Origin: Candidatus Palauibacter scopulicola
GTDB taxonomy: Bacteria; Gemmatimonadota; Gemmatimonadetes; Palauibacterales; Palauibacteraceae
Length of the DNA: 64,000 nucleotides
NCBI RefSeq assembly: GCF_947581915.1
Contig: NZ_CANPWG010000021.1
Coordinates: 124,001-188,000, forward strand
Direction of reading: 5' to 3'
A model generated the notes under the pieces. The model searched no databases and was not told the origin of the DNA. It was given only the letters and a program-made list of their open reading frames with translations. Positions 52,408 through 62,800 of this stretch are shown here, one piece after another. The position numbers were made by a program, and so were the translations under genes. How positions within the stretch are numbered: the first letter of the stretch is position 1; every line of letters begins with the position of its first letter.

Positions 52408-53402
52408 CGCACATCATCGGGAAAGACCGGCACCCCCTCCGGGGGCGCGTACTCGAAGAGCGCGGGGTCGATCCGGGCCTCGGGCTCGAGCGGGGTCAGG
52501 GTCACCGTGCGGAGGGTCCGGTTCTCCTCGCGAATGCGGAAGCGGCGCACATAGCGGTCGGAGACGCCGATCCACAGGCGGACTTCCACGTATCTCGCCG
52601 GGAGTTCCCGCGGCGTGAGCGACACGATGCGCGTCTCGACGCCGCCGACTTCCCCGGTGCCTTCATCGACCGCGTCGTAGCTCGTCCGCGCCTGCGAAAG
52701 CAGGCGTCCGAGGATGTCGACCGAGCCGATCTCCGCGCCCTCCTCGAGGCGGGAAACCACGACCTGGTCGTGGAGCGAGGGCTCGTAGAGCCATAGGCAG
52801 GAACCGTCCGCCACGTAGATGTCGCCGGCAGGTTCGTCGAAGTCCATGCGGAACCGGTTCGGCCCCGCCTGATACCAGGTTCCGCGGCCCTCGCGCGTGC
52901 GGCCGAGCAGCGGATTCTCGATGCGCTGGGCGAAGGCCGCCTTGAGACGGCCGAGCGAAGCATGGGCCGAATGCGCAAGGGCAACGAGCGAGTCCACCGC
53001 CACGCGTCCGGGTTCGTCGTCGATGCGTCCGGGTTCGTCGTCCTCGCCTCCAGGCGCGTCGTCCACCGGCCGCGACGCCTCCGGGTCGGAGGCCTGGGGG
53101 TCGGGAGCCGGGGCGGGAGGCCGACCTTCACTCGGCGCCGCGCCCACCGCGTCGGCCGCTTCTTCGACCGGTGGCTCGCCCGGCCCCGCGGGGGAATCCT
53201 CCGTCGCCGCCGAATCCCCGGCGGCCACGGTTGGCGCCGGGTCGTCGCGCGGGCCGAACTCGGCTTCCAGCCGGGCTCGCGCCTCGGCGACCTCCGCGGA
53301 ATCCGCGGCGGAGCACGCCGGCATGAGGGCGCACGCGACGGCTCCGACCGCGAGAAGGCCGAGCCCCCCCGAGCGAGTCGGCCGCGGGCGGAGGGGCCTC
53401 AT
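52398..53402 (-). CDS. lolA: LolA-like outer-membrane lipoprotein carrier with long acidic N-terminal linker
   Basis: 334 residues. The C-terminal ~200 residues match LolA: FAQRIENPLLGRTREGRGTWYQ, NRFRMDFDEPAGDIYVADG, CLWLYEPSLHDQVVV and ILGRLLSQA. The N-terminus has a hydrophobic signal with possible lipobox cysteines (Cys24 or Cys30), then about 100 residues of Ala/Pro/Asp/Glu-rich linker holding a short repeat, DDEPGRI-DDEPGRV. Normal LolA is about 200 residues, so the linker and a possible lipid anchor are unusual. The role is transfer of lipoproteins across the periplasm. Coupled to the ftsK stop (ATGA). Confidence 0.85.
   Translation of the reverse strand: MRPLRPRPTRSGGLGLLAVGAVACALMPACSAADSAEVAEARARLEAEFGPRDDPAPTVAAGDSAATEDSPAGPGEPPVEEAADAVGAAPSEGRPPAPAPDPQASDPEASRPVDDAPGGEDDEPGRIDDEPGRVAVDSLVALAHSAHASLGRLKAAFAQRIENPLLGRTREGRGTWYQAGPNRFRMDFDEPAGDIYVADGSCLWLYEPSLHDQVVVSRLEEGAEIGSVDILGRLLSQARTSYDAVDEGTGEVGGVETRIVSLTPRELPARYVEVRLWIGVSDRYVRRFRIREENRTLRTVTLTPLEPEARIDPALFEYAPPEGVPVFPDDVRCG
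53004..53045 (-). repeat. 21-bp tandem repeat in the lolA linker
   Basis: A 21-base unit starting gcgtccgggttcgtcgtc on the plus strand occurs twice in tandem and encodes the DDEPGR repeat in the acidic linker. It keeps frame. Confidence 0.8.
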
Positions 53403-55681
53403 GGTTCGTCGCCGTCCCCGCCGTCCAGATCGGCAAGCGTCGCGAGCACCTCCCGCGGCTTGGATCCGTCCGCGGGCCCCACGATCCCGGCCGCGTGCAA
53501 CTGGTCGACGATACGCGCCGCGCGTCCGTACCCGATCTTGAGCCGACGCTGGAGCAGACTGGTCGAACCCGCGGCGTGCGAGATCACGATCTCGGCGGCC
53601 TGCCTGAACAGGGGGTCGCGATCCTCGGCGCCTTCGTCCGAGACCCCCGATCCACCCTCCTCCTCCAGTTCCTTCAGCAGGTCGAGGATGTCGCGCTCCG
53701 AAGCGGCTTCCTCCTCCGCCTTCTCGGCCTCGGCACGCGCCTTCGCCTGCTCCCGATACCAGTCGAGCAGGCGTTCCGTCTCCTCGGACGAGATGTAGGC
53801 GCCCTGGATGCGGACGGGATCGGACTCACCGGGCGGCAGGAAGAGCATGTCCCCGTTCCCGAGCAGGCTCTCCGCCCCGTTCTGGTCGAGGATCGTGCGG
53901 CTGTCGATCTTCGACGCGACCCGGAACGCGATACGGCTCGGGATGTTCGCCTTGATGAGGCCGGTGAGGACGTTGACCGAGGGGCGCTGCGTCGCCAGCA
54001 CGAGGTGAATCCCGACCGCGCGGGCCTTCTGGGCCAGCATGGCGAGCGGCGTCTCCACCTCGGACTGGACCGTCATCATGAGATCCGCCAGTTCGTCGAT
54101 GATGAGGACGATGTAGGGCAGCGGACCCTCATCGTAGAGCGCCGGTTCATCCATGACGCCGCGCTTCGGGAGGAAGACTTCGCGACCGCGCGCGATCCGG
54201 CCGTTGAACTCCGCGACGTTCCGGCATCCGTTCGCCGAGAGCAGTCCGAAACGGCGCTTCATCTCGTACACCGCCCACTTGAGGACGGACGCGGCCTCTT
54301 CGTTGTCCGTGATGACGGGGTGGCGGAGGTGCGGGAGATCCCCGTACACGGACAACTCCACCATCTTCGGATCCACCATGAGGAGGCGGAGTTCGGCCGG
54401 CGTGTACCGGCACACGAGGCTCGTGATGAGGGCGTTGATGCACACCGACTTCCCGGACCCGGTCTGGCCCGCGATGAGGAGGTGCGGCATCCGGGTCAGA
54501 TCCGCGCACGTCGGCTTGCCGGAGAGGTCGCGGCCGAGCGCGAGCGGGAGTGTGTGGCGTCCGCGCCGGTACGACGGGCTCTCGAGGATCTCGCGCACGA
54601 GCACCATCTCCGAAGCCGGGTTGGGCACCTCGACGCCGACGGCGCCCTTGCCGGGAATCGGCGCCACGATCCGGACGGACGGCGCTTTGAGGGCGAGCGC
54701 GATGTCGTCCGCGCGGGCCGAAATCTGTCCCACCTTCACGCCCGGCGCGGGGACGACCTCGAACTGCGTCACGACGGGGCCGGTGGTCCAGCCCCCGATC
54801 TCGCCGGCCACGCGGAAGGTGGCGAGCTTCTCGATGAGAATCTCGCCGAGCCGGTCGAGATCGCGCACGCCGAGGCCGCTGCCCCGTCCCACGGGCGCGT
54901 CGAACAGGTGGATGGGCGGAACCGCCGAGGAGCCGGGGTCGCCGGCGTCATCGAGTACCGGAACGGACGATGTCTCGTCCCGTGGCGCCGGGTCCGGGTC
55001 GGGCGGCGCGCTCGCCGGTTTCGCGGGCGTCCGTTTCTTCGCGGCGCGACCCCGCCCCGCCGCCGCCTCCGACTTCGCCTTGCTCGGCGGATCCGGCTCT
55101 GCCGGAGAGCGCGGGCGTCGGGAGGGCCGCGCGGCGCCGGCGAACGAGCGGCCGAGTCCGAGGGCGGCGCCGGCGGCGGCCGAGAATCCGCGAGCGAGCG
55201 AGCGCCCCCCCGCCGTCACGGCGCCGGTCAGGGACCACCTCATGGTGACGAACAGCGTGAGCAGGAGGACGCCCGCGGCGAGAAGCGCGCCGCCCAGACG
55301 GCCGAACACCTGTGCGAGGCCGTCCCCCGCGGTCGCGCCCAGCCAGCCGATGTCGCCCCCGTCCGCCGGTCCCGCGATGAGCCGGTACAGCGATGGGAGG
55401 ACCGCAAGCAGCGCCACCGCGAGGATGGACCAGCGGAGGGCCCGGGTCGAGTCGCCCCAGCCGAGGAAATGCAGGCCCCACATGAACGCCGGAATCGCGA
55501 GGAGCGGCGAGAGCACGCCGACGGCCCGCCGGAGGTTGTCGTGAAGCAGTTCCCCGGCCGGCCCGATCCAGTTGGACCCGCCGGCGAATGCGGGAGAGAG
55601 CAGCGCGAACGCCACCAGGAGGCCGAGCACGATCAGCGCGACGCCCAGTACCTCGCGCCGTTGCCGTTCATCCACCATCAC
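53399..55681 (-). CDS. ftsK: DNA translocase FtsK/SpoIIIE
   Basis: 760 residues from ATG 55681 (a second ATG follows at once), with GGGGAGG upstream. Four N-terminal membrane helices (about 15-160), a Pro/Ala/Lys-rich linker (about 190-260), an alpha domain, and the motor with Walker A IAGQTGSGKSVCINALI and Walker B IVLIIDELADLMM, then GIHLVLATQRPSVNVLTGLIKANIPSRIAF. The C-terminal gamma winged helix is LLQRRLKIGYGRAARIVDQL. It pumps chromosomal DNA at the septum. First gene of the long coupled array that runs down to 38271. Confidence 0.96.
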   Translation of the reverse strand: MMVDERQRREVLGVALIVLGLLVAFALLSPAFAGGSNWIGPAGELLHDNLRRAVGVLSPLLAIPAFMWGLHFLGWGDSTRALRWSILAVALLAVLPSLYRLIAGPADGGDIGWLGATAGDGLAQVFGRLGGALLAAGVLLLTLFVTMRWSLTGAVTAGGRSLARGFSAAAGAALGLGRSFAGAARPSRRPRSPAEPDPPSKAKSEAAAGRGRAAKKRTPAKPASAPPDPDPAPRDETSSVPVLDDAGDPGSSAVPPIHLFDAPVGRGSGLGVRDLDRLGEILIEKLATFRVAGEIGGWTTGPVVTQFEVVPAPGVKVGQISARADDIALALKAPSVRIVAPIPGKGAVGVEVPNPASEMVLVREILESPSYRRGRHTLPLALGRDLSGKPTCADLTRMPHLLIAGQTGSGKSVCINALITSLVCRYTPAELRLLMVDPKMVELSVYGDLPHLRHPVITDNEEAASVLKWAVYEMKRRFGLLSANGCRNVAEFNGRIARGREVFLPKRGVMDEPALYDEGPLPYIVLIIDELADLMMTVQSEVETPLAMLAQKARAVGIHLVLATQRPSVNVLTGLIKANIPSRIAFRVASKIDSRTILDQNGAESLLGNGDMLFLPPGESDPVRIQGAYISSEETERLLDWYREQAKARAEAEKAEEEAASERDILDLLKELEEEGGSGVSDEGAEDRDPLFRQAAEIVISHAAGSTSLLQRRLKIGYGRAARIVDQLHAAGIVGPADGSKPREVLATLADLDGGDGDEP

Positions 55682-55841
55682 GCATCCTCCCCACCCCGAC
55701 AGCCAACGAGGGCGCCGTACCGCCGGACCGGCGCGACCTCGAGATCATCCAGCCAGGCACAAACCGTTGGATCCGCGCTCCGACCGCTCTGCAAGATGGC
55801 CCGCGCACCACGCGTCGTCCATGCTGACGCGTCCTCGCCGC
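55682..55841. other. Intergenic region between accC and ftsK
   Basis: 160 bases. GGGGAGG close to ftsK is its ribosome-binding site. I see no tRNA, strong hairpin or T-run. It could hold a promoter for the ftsK array, but no convincing hexamers stand out. Confidence 0.5.
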
Positions 55842-57185
<1,344 letters not shown>

Positions 57186-57201
57186 GCGCCCGACCGCGGC
57201 T

Positions 57202-57693
57202 TCAGTCGGGCTCGATGCGGAAGAGCAGCGCGCCGTATTCCACCGGCTCGGCGTTCTCGACCGCGATCTCCTGCACGACGCCCGCCACATCCGACTGAAG
57301 CTCGTTCATGAGCTTCATCGCTTCGAGGATGCAGAGCGTCTGGCCGGCCTCAACCCGGTCCCCCACGGATACGAAGGGGTCGGCGCCGGCCGCCGGTGCC
57401 CGGTAGAAGGTGCCGACCATGGGCGACAGCACCTCGAACAGCCCGGACGCCGGTGCCGCCTCCGCCGGCGGAGGGGCGGACTCGGCGGCCGGCGCCGGCG
57501 CGACCTCCACCCCGCCGACCGCCGCCGCGGGCACCGCCGCAGGTACGGCCGCGGCAGCCGCCAGGCGGGGGGACTTCCGGATCCTGACCCGGGTCGGGTC
57601 TCCCGTGTCCGAGCCCACAAGCTCGATGTCGAGGCCGTCCACGCCCGACTCCTCGACCAACTCGATGAGTCCCTTCAGCCAATCCAGGTCCAT
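57202..57693 (-). CDS. accB: Biotin carboxyl carrier protein of acetyl-CoA carboxylase
   Basis: 163 residues. An N-terminal helical segment ([19 protein letters not shown]), a long Ala/Pro linker (about 45-85) and the C-terminal biotinyl domain with [10 protein letters not shown] and the biotin site [11 protein letters not shown] (Lys127). It carries carboxybiotin between AccC and the transferase. Directly after efp (2 bases apart). Confidence 0.97.
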   Translation of the reverse strand: MDLDWLKGLIELVEESGVDGLDIELVGSDTGDPTRVRIRKSPRLAAAAAVPAAVPAAAVGGVEVAPAPAAESAPPPAEAAPASGLFEVLSPMVGTFYRAPAAGADPFVSVGDRVEAGQTLCILEAMKLMNELQSDVAGVVQEIAVENAEPVEYGALLFRIEPD

Positions 57694-57695
57694 GG

Positions 57696-58259
57696 TCAGG
57701 TTACCCGCGTGATGTACTTGTTTTCCGTCCTGTCGACGCGCACCACGTCGCCGGTCTCGAGGAAGAGCGGCACCTGGATCACGGCGCCTGCCGTCAACCG
57801 GGCCGGCTTCGTTCCGCCCTGGGCCGTGTCCCCCCGCACTCCGGGGTCCGTCTCGACGATCTCCAGCTCGACGAACTGCGGAAGTTCGATCGCGAGCACG
57901 ACACCGTCACGGTTGAGGCTCTGGCACTCCATGTTCTCCTCCAGATACTGGAGCTGGTCCTCTCCGATCTGATCTTCCGACATCGGAATCTGCTCGAAGG
58001 TTTCCATGTTCATGAAGTAGTACAGGTGGCCGTCCGTGTACGTGTACTGGACGGGCCGCCGTTCCAGGCGCACCTCCCGGACCTTCTCGCCGGCGCGGAA
58101 GGTCTTGTCGATCACGCCTCCCTCCATCACGTCCTTCAGCTTCGTGCGGACGAAAGCCCCACCCTTTCCCGGCTTGACGTGCTGGAAGTAGGTGATCGAG
58201 TAGAGGGTGCCGTTGAGCTCGATCGTCATCCCCCGACGAAAATCCGAAGTATCTGCCAT
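57696..58259 (-). CDS. efp: Elongation factor P
   Basis: 187 residues, three OB/KOW-like domains. The tip loop is [14 protein letters not shown] with Lys32 in the position modified by EpmA or by other enzymes. [10 protein letters not shown] is near the expected C-terminal end. EF-P rescues ribosomes stalled at polyproline; proline-rich proteins such as the LolA linker and the GSDH leader would need it. Cotranscribed with accBC, as in many bacteria. Confidence 0.97.
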   Translation of the reverse strand: MADTSDFRRGMTIELNGTLYSITYFQHVKPGKGGAFVRTKLKDVMEGGVIDKTFRAGEKVREVRLERRPVQYTYTDGHLYYFMNMETFEQIPMSEDQIGEDQLQYLEENMECQSLNRDGVVLAIELPQFVELEIVETDPGVRGDTAQGGTKPARLTAGAVIQVPLFLETGDVVRVDRTENKYITRVT

Positions 58260-58278
58260 GGTATCCGATAGCTATGCA

Positions 58279-59364
58279 CTAGAGCCGGACGAGGGCGCGT
58301 GGAAGGCGGGTCAGCGTGCGGGCACCGGCCTCCCCTATCCGCACATCGTCCTCGATGCGCACGCCGCCGCGCCCGGGAAGATACAAGCCCGGTTCCACTG
58401 TCACCACGTTTCCGGGCTCGAGGACATCTTCGGAGCGGGACGAGAGACTGGGGCCCTCATGCACGTCGAGTCCGATCCCGTGCCCCGTGCCGTGGCCGAA
58501 GAAGCCGTCCATGTCGTGGCGCGCGAACGTCGTTCGCACGGCCAGGTCCACCTCCCGGCACGCGACCCCGTTGCCGATCACCTCGCGCGCCTTCGTCTGG
58601 GCTTCGAGCACCTGCTCGTGAAGGGTCGCCTGCCAGGGCTCCGGCGTCCCTCGCACGAGCGTGCGTGTAAGGTCGCTGCAGTAGCCGTCCACGCGGGCGC
58701 CGAAGTCCATGAGGAGGAGATCTCCCGGCTCGACGCGCCGGGCCGTGGGTGTCGCGTGGGGAAGCGCGGATCGTTCTCCCGCCGCGACGATGGGGTCGAA
58801 GGGGAGCGGGTCCGAGCCTCCGCGGCGGAGTTCCATCTCGAGCGCGGTCGCGATCTCGCGCTCGCTCGGTGCGGCGGACCACTCCATGCTCGACAGCAAC
58901 CGGTTGAACGCACCCTCCGCCACCGCGACCGCCCGTTCGATGGCGTCCACTTCATCGCGGCTCTTCACCCGCCGCAGCGTCCCGACGAGATCGCGGAGCG
59001 GGACGAAGACGATATCGGGGAGCATGTCGCGGAGAGACTCGTAGTCGGCGACCGTGACACTCTCGGCCTCGAACGCGATCGGGCCGCCCGCGTCCGCCGC
59101 CACTTCGGCGATGCCGCGGATCCAGCCCTCGCGGCCGATATGGGCACGGATGGGCCCCGCCACCTCCAGGCGCACCTGCTCCTCGTATCGAAAGTCGGTG
59201 ACGAGCACCGGCGGACCCTCGAGGGGGATCCACAGCGCTCCCGCGGAACCCGTGAACCCGCTCAGGTAGCGGACGCTGGACCGGGCGGTCACGAGGACCG
59301 ACCGGCGCCCCGCGGCGTTCGTCGTCGCTTCAAGCCGACCGCGCCGCGTTCCCGGCGGCGTCAC
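58279..59364 (-). CDS. M24 family Xaa-Pro peptidase
   Basis: 361 residues from GTG 59364, overlapping the aroQ stop (GTGA). Creatinase-like N-terminal domain, then a pita-bread peptidase with all metal ligands: Asp in LLLMDFGARVDGYCSDLTRT (two Asp), His in GHGTGHGIGLDVHEGP, Glu in VVTVEPGLYLPG and Glu in GVRIEDDV. It removes or cleaves at X-Pro bonds. Position beside efp is the usual pepQ/papA location. Confidence 0.93.
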   Translation of the reverse strand: MTPPGTRRGRLEATTNAAGRRSVLVTARSSVRYLSGFTGSAGALWIPLEGPPVLVTDFRYEEQVRLEVAGPIRAHIGREGWIRGIAEVAADAGGPIAFEAESVTVADYESLRDMLPDIVFVPLRDLVGTLRRVKSRDEVDAIERAVAVAEGAFNRLLSSMEWSAAPSEREIATALEMELRRGGSDPLPFDPIVAAGERSALPHATPTARRVEPGDLLLMDFGARVDGYCSDLTRTLVRGTPEPWQATLHEQVLEAQTKAREVIGNGVACREVDLAVRTTFARHDMDGFFGHGTGHGIGLDVHEGPSLSSRSEDVLEPGNVVTVEPGLYLPGRGGVRIEDDVRIGEAGARTLTRLPRALVRL

Positions 59365-59861
59365 TCCGTTCCCGCCTCGCCGCTCCCGCGAAGATGCCGG
59401 ACGAGCGCCTCGAGACCGAACAGGTAGCTGGAGGCGCGGAATCCGGCGATGACGCCGATCGCAAGGTCGGAGAGGACCGATGTGTGCCGGAATGACTCGC
59501 GGGCGAACACGTTGGAGAGGTGGACCTCGACGAAGGGACGGCCGGAGCCCGCGAGGGCGTCGCGGAGCGCCACGCTCGTGTGGGTCAGGGCGGCCGCGTT
59601 CACGAGCCAGGCCTGCACCGAGTCGGTGTTCGCCTGCAGCCAGTCCACGATCTCGCCTTCGTCGTTGGACTGGAAGAACACGAGCGAGACGTCGTCCAGG
59701 CCCGCCCGTTCGCGGAGGAGTGACTCGATCTCGGCCAGCGTGTGCGTGCCGTAGTGGTGGGGTTCGCGGCGCCCGAGGAGATTGAGGTTCGGCCCGTTCA
59801 GGACGCCGATGCGGATAGGCCCGCGCACCCGCTCAGTCCGATCTCGCGGGAGCTTCGCCAT
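59361..59861 (-). CDS. aroQ: 3-dehydroquinate dehydratase, type II
   Basis: 166 residues from ATG 59861. GTG 59828, just after the TPR gene's stop, gives 155 residues and is nearer the usual family length, so the start is uncertain. Type II signatures are complete: VLNGPNLNLLGRREPHHYG with the catalytic tyrosine, NAAALTHTSVALRDAL, EVHLSNVFARESFRHTS and GFRASSYLFGLEAL. It acts in the shikimate pathway, upstream of chorismate, the precursor used by MenF. Confidence 0.95.
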   Translation of the reverse strand: MAKLPRDRTERVRGPIRIGVLNGPNLNLLGRREPHHYGTHTLAEIESLLRERAGLDDVSLVFFQSNDEGEIVDWLQANTDSVQAWLVNAAALTHTSVALRDALAGSGRPFVEVHLSNVFARESFRHTSVLSDLAIGVIAGFRASSYLFGLEALVRHLRGSGEAGTE

Positions 59862-60594
59862 CGAGGATCCGGCGAAGCTGTTCTCCGATCGACTCCTGGG
59901 CGGCGGACGGGTCCGACGACTCCGCCCCGTCCTCCGCGGCCGGGACGTCCCGCGGCGCTCCGCTCGAGGCGGCCGCGGCGCCACCGGAGGGTGGTCCTCC
60001 CGCCTCCTCCGCGCGGCGACGTATCTCCGCGAGCGCCGCGGCGAGATCGGCGTTGTCCGGGTCGCGGGAGAGCATCTGTTCATACACCCCGATCGCGCGG
60101 CCGAAGAGGCCCTGGCTCGCGTACAGTCCGGCCAGCGTCGAGGTTTCGATGCTCTGCGGCGCCACCGGCGGCGCGGCCGTCGCGCCGCCCGGAGCGGGCC
60201 GTGCATCGGCTCCGTCGCTCCGCCACGCCTCCTCCAGCGCTTCCATCCAGTCGTCCGTCGACGCGGCGCCGTCGGAACCGCCCGTGTCGACTCGCTCGAC
60301 GCCCAGCGCCATGCAGGCGAGCGGGTTCGCCGGATCCAGCGAGAGGATGTGTTCGAACTCGACCCGCGCGAGCTCGTCGCGACCGAGTTCGAGCAGCACG
60401 CGGGCGTGGAGCAGGCGCGCGTCCAGGTAGTACGGGTGTTCTCTCAGCCCATCACGGATCACACCGAGGGCGCGTTCGTGCTCCCCGGCCTGCCGGTAGA
60501 GGTCGGCGAGGCGCGCGAACGTGTGGATCCGAGGCTCCAGTTCGGCGCGGCGCAGGAGTTGTTCGATCTCCACGGTCTGGTCGTCGGCGGCCAC
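59833..60594 (-). CDS. TPR protein
   Basis: 253 residues from GTG 60594. This start is chosen because the frame further upstream runs through the promoter and has an unlikely composition. Tetratricopeptide units are visible at about residues 15-110 (FARLADLYRQAGEHERALGV, YYLDARLLHARVLLELGRDELA) and 155-200 (LAGLYASQGLFGRAIGVYEQML). The rest is Ala/Pro/Gly/Asp-rich and disordered. A scaffold or adaptor of unknown partner. First gene of the aroQ-efp-accBC operon, with a predicted promoter about 57 bases upstream. Confidence 0.75.
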   Translation of the reverse strand: MAADDQTVEIEQLLRRAELEPRIHTFARLADLYRQAGEHERALGVIRDGLREHPYYLDARLLHARVLLELGRDELARVEFEHILSLDPANPLACMALGVERVDTGGSDGAASTDDWMEALEEAWRSDGADARPAPGGATAAPPVAPQSIETSTLAGLYASQGLFGRAIGVYEQMLSRDPDNADLAAALAEIRRRAEEAGGPPSGGAAAASSGAPRDVPAAEDGAESSDPSAAQESIGEQLRRILDGEAPARSD

Positions 60595-60650
60595 AGGCGT
60601 CGCAGGGAAAAAACAGGGGCAGGTTCGGGCCTTCCGGCCCGGTCTGCGGC

Positions 60651-60680
60651 AACATACCGACCGTTTTTTTCGGTTGTCAA
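60651..60680 (-). promoter_or_regulatory. Sigma-70-like promoter of the TPR-aroQ-efp-accBC operon
   Basis: On the minus strand TTGACA (60680-60675) is a perfect -35 hexamer, followed by an 18-base spacer containing an A-run and by TATGTT (60656-60651) as -10. It lies about 57 bases before the TPR gene's GTG. The best promoter match in the window. Confidence 0.6.
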
Positions 60681-60720
60681 CGAACGCCGGGAAATACGGC
60701 GGAGCTCCCGCCGTTCGTTG
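60678..60720. repeat. 14-bp inverted repeat between the divergent TPR and PpiD-like genes
   Basis: Arms caacgaacgccggg (60678-60691) and cccgccgttcgttg (60707-60720) match at 13 of 14 positions around a 15-base centre. The left arm touches the -35 box of the minus-strand promoter. No T-run follows on either strand, so it is more likely a protein-binding site than a terminator. Confidence 0.6.
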
Positions 60721-60824
60721 CCCGCAACGCTGGCCCGGCATACGTTTTTCACCTGCGTTTCCAGCCCCGGCGCGACCGCGCTCGGGCGACTCGATTCAAG
60801 ACGACAAGGTGGGTTCGGCGTCTC

Positions 60825-62666
60825 ATGTTCATGCGGAAGATGCGCGGCAGCGCGAGCCTCGTGATGGGCATCATGGCCGCGGCCTTCGTGGGCTGGCTGG
60901 TGTTCGACGGGATCAACGCGATGCAGGGAGGGAACCTCGGCGGGCAGATCAACCCCGTCGTGGGGCAGGTCGGGGGACAGGACATCCGCTACAACGAGTG
61001 GAATATCTTCCTCCAGAACCAGCTTGCGGTGAACCGCGCGGCCGACCGCGGCATGACGGACGAGGATGTCCGCGTCGTGACCGAACGGGCCTGGGAAAGC
61101 CTGGTCAGCGCGACGCTGATCCAGGCGGAGCTGGACCGGCTCGGCGTCAGCGTGACCGATGCGGAGGTCCGGCAGGCGTTCCTCACGCAGCCGCCCCAGG
61201 AGATGTTGAGCTACCCCGGGTTTCAGACGGACGGACAGTTCGACATCGACAAGTACCGCCGGTTCTTCACGGACCCGGCGACGGATGAGACGCAACTGCT
61301 GCAGATCGAGGGCTACTACCGCTCCATCCTACCGCGCGCGAAGCTGCAAACGCTCGTCCAGAGCGGCATCTACGTATCCGAGGAAGAAGCGTGGCGGTTC
61401 TATCGGGACACGAACGAGCAGGCCCGCGTCCGCTTCGCGCGGATCGATCCGGCGGAGGCCGTGGCGGACTCCCAGGTCTCCGTTTCGGAAGACGAAATCC
61501 GGCGGGTCTACGACGAACGCGCGGACGAACTCATCCGGCCCGCCAGCGCCCGCGTGAACATGGTCAGCATCTCGCTCCGGCCCTCCGTCGCCGACTCGCT
61601 GGCCGCCCGCGAACGGGCCGCCGCCCTCGCGGACCGCGTACGAGGGGGCGAGGACTTCGCCGAGGTGGCGATGGCGGAGTCCGCCGACTCCATCTCGGGC
61701 GTGGAGGGGGGCTTCATGGGCAAGCGTCCAACGAGCGCCTTCGACCCCCGACTCACGGAGGTGGCCGCGGACGCCCCGCTCGGACAGGTCACGGATCCGG
61801 TCGAGACGCCGTTCGGGCTGCACGTCCTGCAGGTCGACGAGCGGAGCTCGGACTCGCTGGCGCTGCGCCAGATCTACGTCCCGTTCGAGATTTCCGGCGC
61901 GACCGAGGATTCGGTGTTCACCCTCCTCGACGACCTGGAGGATCTCGCGCTGCGCACGGACCTCACGACGGCCGCCGACTCGCTGGGCGTGACCGTTCGC
62001 ACCGATGTGCAGTTGCTGGACGGCGTGGACTTCATTCCGGGCGCCGGCCAACTGGGCGTGGCGAGGGAGTGGGCGCTCGGCCCCGAGAGCGAGATCGGAG
62101 ACCTGTCCGATTCGTTCGAGAACCCGGCGGGCTTTCATCTGGTCGAGCTCCTGGGACGGCGGGACGAGAGCACGATTCCGTTTGAGGAAGCCGGGATCGG
62201 GATCCGCGCGGAACTGATCGTGGAGAAGAAGAAGGAACGGGCCGCGGAACTGGCCGGCAGCCTGCTCGACGCGGTCGCGGCCGGAAGCACTTTCGACGAG
62301 GCCGCGGAGGCACTCGGCTGGTCGGTCGAAGAGACCGGTTCATTCCGCCGGGGCGACTTCGTCCCGGGACTCGGCCAGGGTACGGAGGCGGTCGGTTTCG
62401 GATTCGGGGCTGCTGTCGGTGAACTCAGCGGCGCCCTCGATGCCGGGGATGCGGTGGTCGTCGTGGAGGTTCTCGAGCGTGAAGAGGCCACGCGGGAAGG
62501 GTTCGAAGAGGTCAGGGACGCGGTGGTGGGGCAACTGGGCTTCGAGCGTTCCCAGCAGTACGTACAGAAGTGGCTGGTTGCGCTTCGCGAAGACACGGCC
62601 GTGGAGGATCACCGCGCGAGGCTCCTCCTGCAGCAGGAGGCCCAGCCCATGATCCCGGGCTTCTGA
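60825..62666 (+). CDS. PpiD/SurA-like periplasmic peptidyl-prolyl isomerase
   Basis: 613 residues from ATG 60825, preceded by AAGGTGGG. A single N-terminal membrane helix (SLVMGIMAAAFVGWLVFDG) anchors it. A SurA_N-like chaperone region (about 40-190) precedes a parvulin rotamase domain at about 240-345 (GGEDFAEVAMAESADS, GGFMGKRP, PFGLHVLQVDER). A second, degenerate parvulin-like segment follows (FDEAAEALGWSVEETGSF, RGDFVPGLG). It folds exported and outer-membrane proteins in the periplasm, matching PpiD in anchoring and length. Confidence 0.9.
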   Translation: MFMRKMRGSASLVMGIMAAAFVGWLVFDGINAMQGGNLGGQINPVVGQVGGQDIRYNEWNIFLQNQLAVNRAADRGMTDEDVRVVTERAWESLVSATLIQAELDRLGVSVTDAEVRQAFLTQPPQEMLSYPGFQTDGQFDIDKYRRFFTDPATDETQLLQIEGYYRSILPRAKLQTLVQSGIYVSEEEAWRFYRDTNEQARVRFARIDPAEAVADSQVSVSEDEIRRVYDERADELIRPASARVNMVSISLRPSVADSLAARERAAALADRVRGGEDFAEVAMAESADSISGVEGGFMGKRPTSAFDPRLTEVAADAPLGQVTDPVETPFGLHVLQVDERSSDSLALRQIYVPFEISGATEDSVFTLLDDLEDLALRTDLTTAADSLGVTVRTDVQLLDGVDFIPGAGQLGVAREWALGPESEIGDLSDSFENPAGFHLVELLGRRDESTIPFEEAGIGIRAELIVEKKKERAAELAGSLLDAVAAGSTFDEAAEALGWSVEETGSFRRGDFVPGLGQGTEAVGFGFGAAVGELSGALDAGDAVVVVEVLEREEATREGFEEVRDAVVGQLGFERSQQYVQKWLVALREDTAVEDHRARLLLQQEAQPMIPGF

Positions 62667-62800
62667 TCTCCGACCTCTGATCCCGAGCGGGCTGACCGCC
62701 TGGCGGGGGCCGGCCGCCCGGCGCGGAACCACGCAACCCCGGGCCCCCGCGTGCGCCCCTGCGGTCCCGCGGGGTCCTGCGGGGTCCCTTCTGCTATCGG

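Noticed and set aside
60661-60720. A T-run next to a hairpin taken as a rho-independent terminator.
   Set aside because: The T-run (60664-60670) precedes the hairpin on the plus strand and reads as an A-run on the minus strand, so neither strand has hairpin followed by Ts. It fits a promoter spacer better.
62667-62800. GC-rich repeats such as gcggggtcc in the convergent gap between the PpiD-like gene and tatA as a terminator or small RNA.
   Set aside because: The repeats are short and direct rather than inverted, no T-run follows, and nothing else is recognisable.
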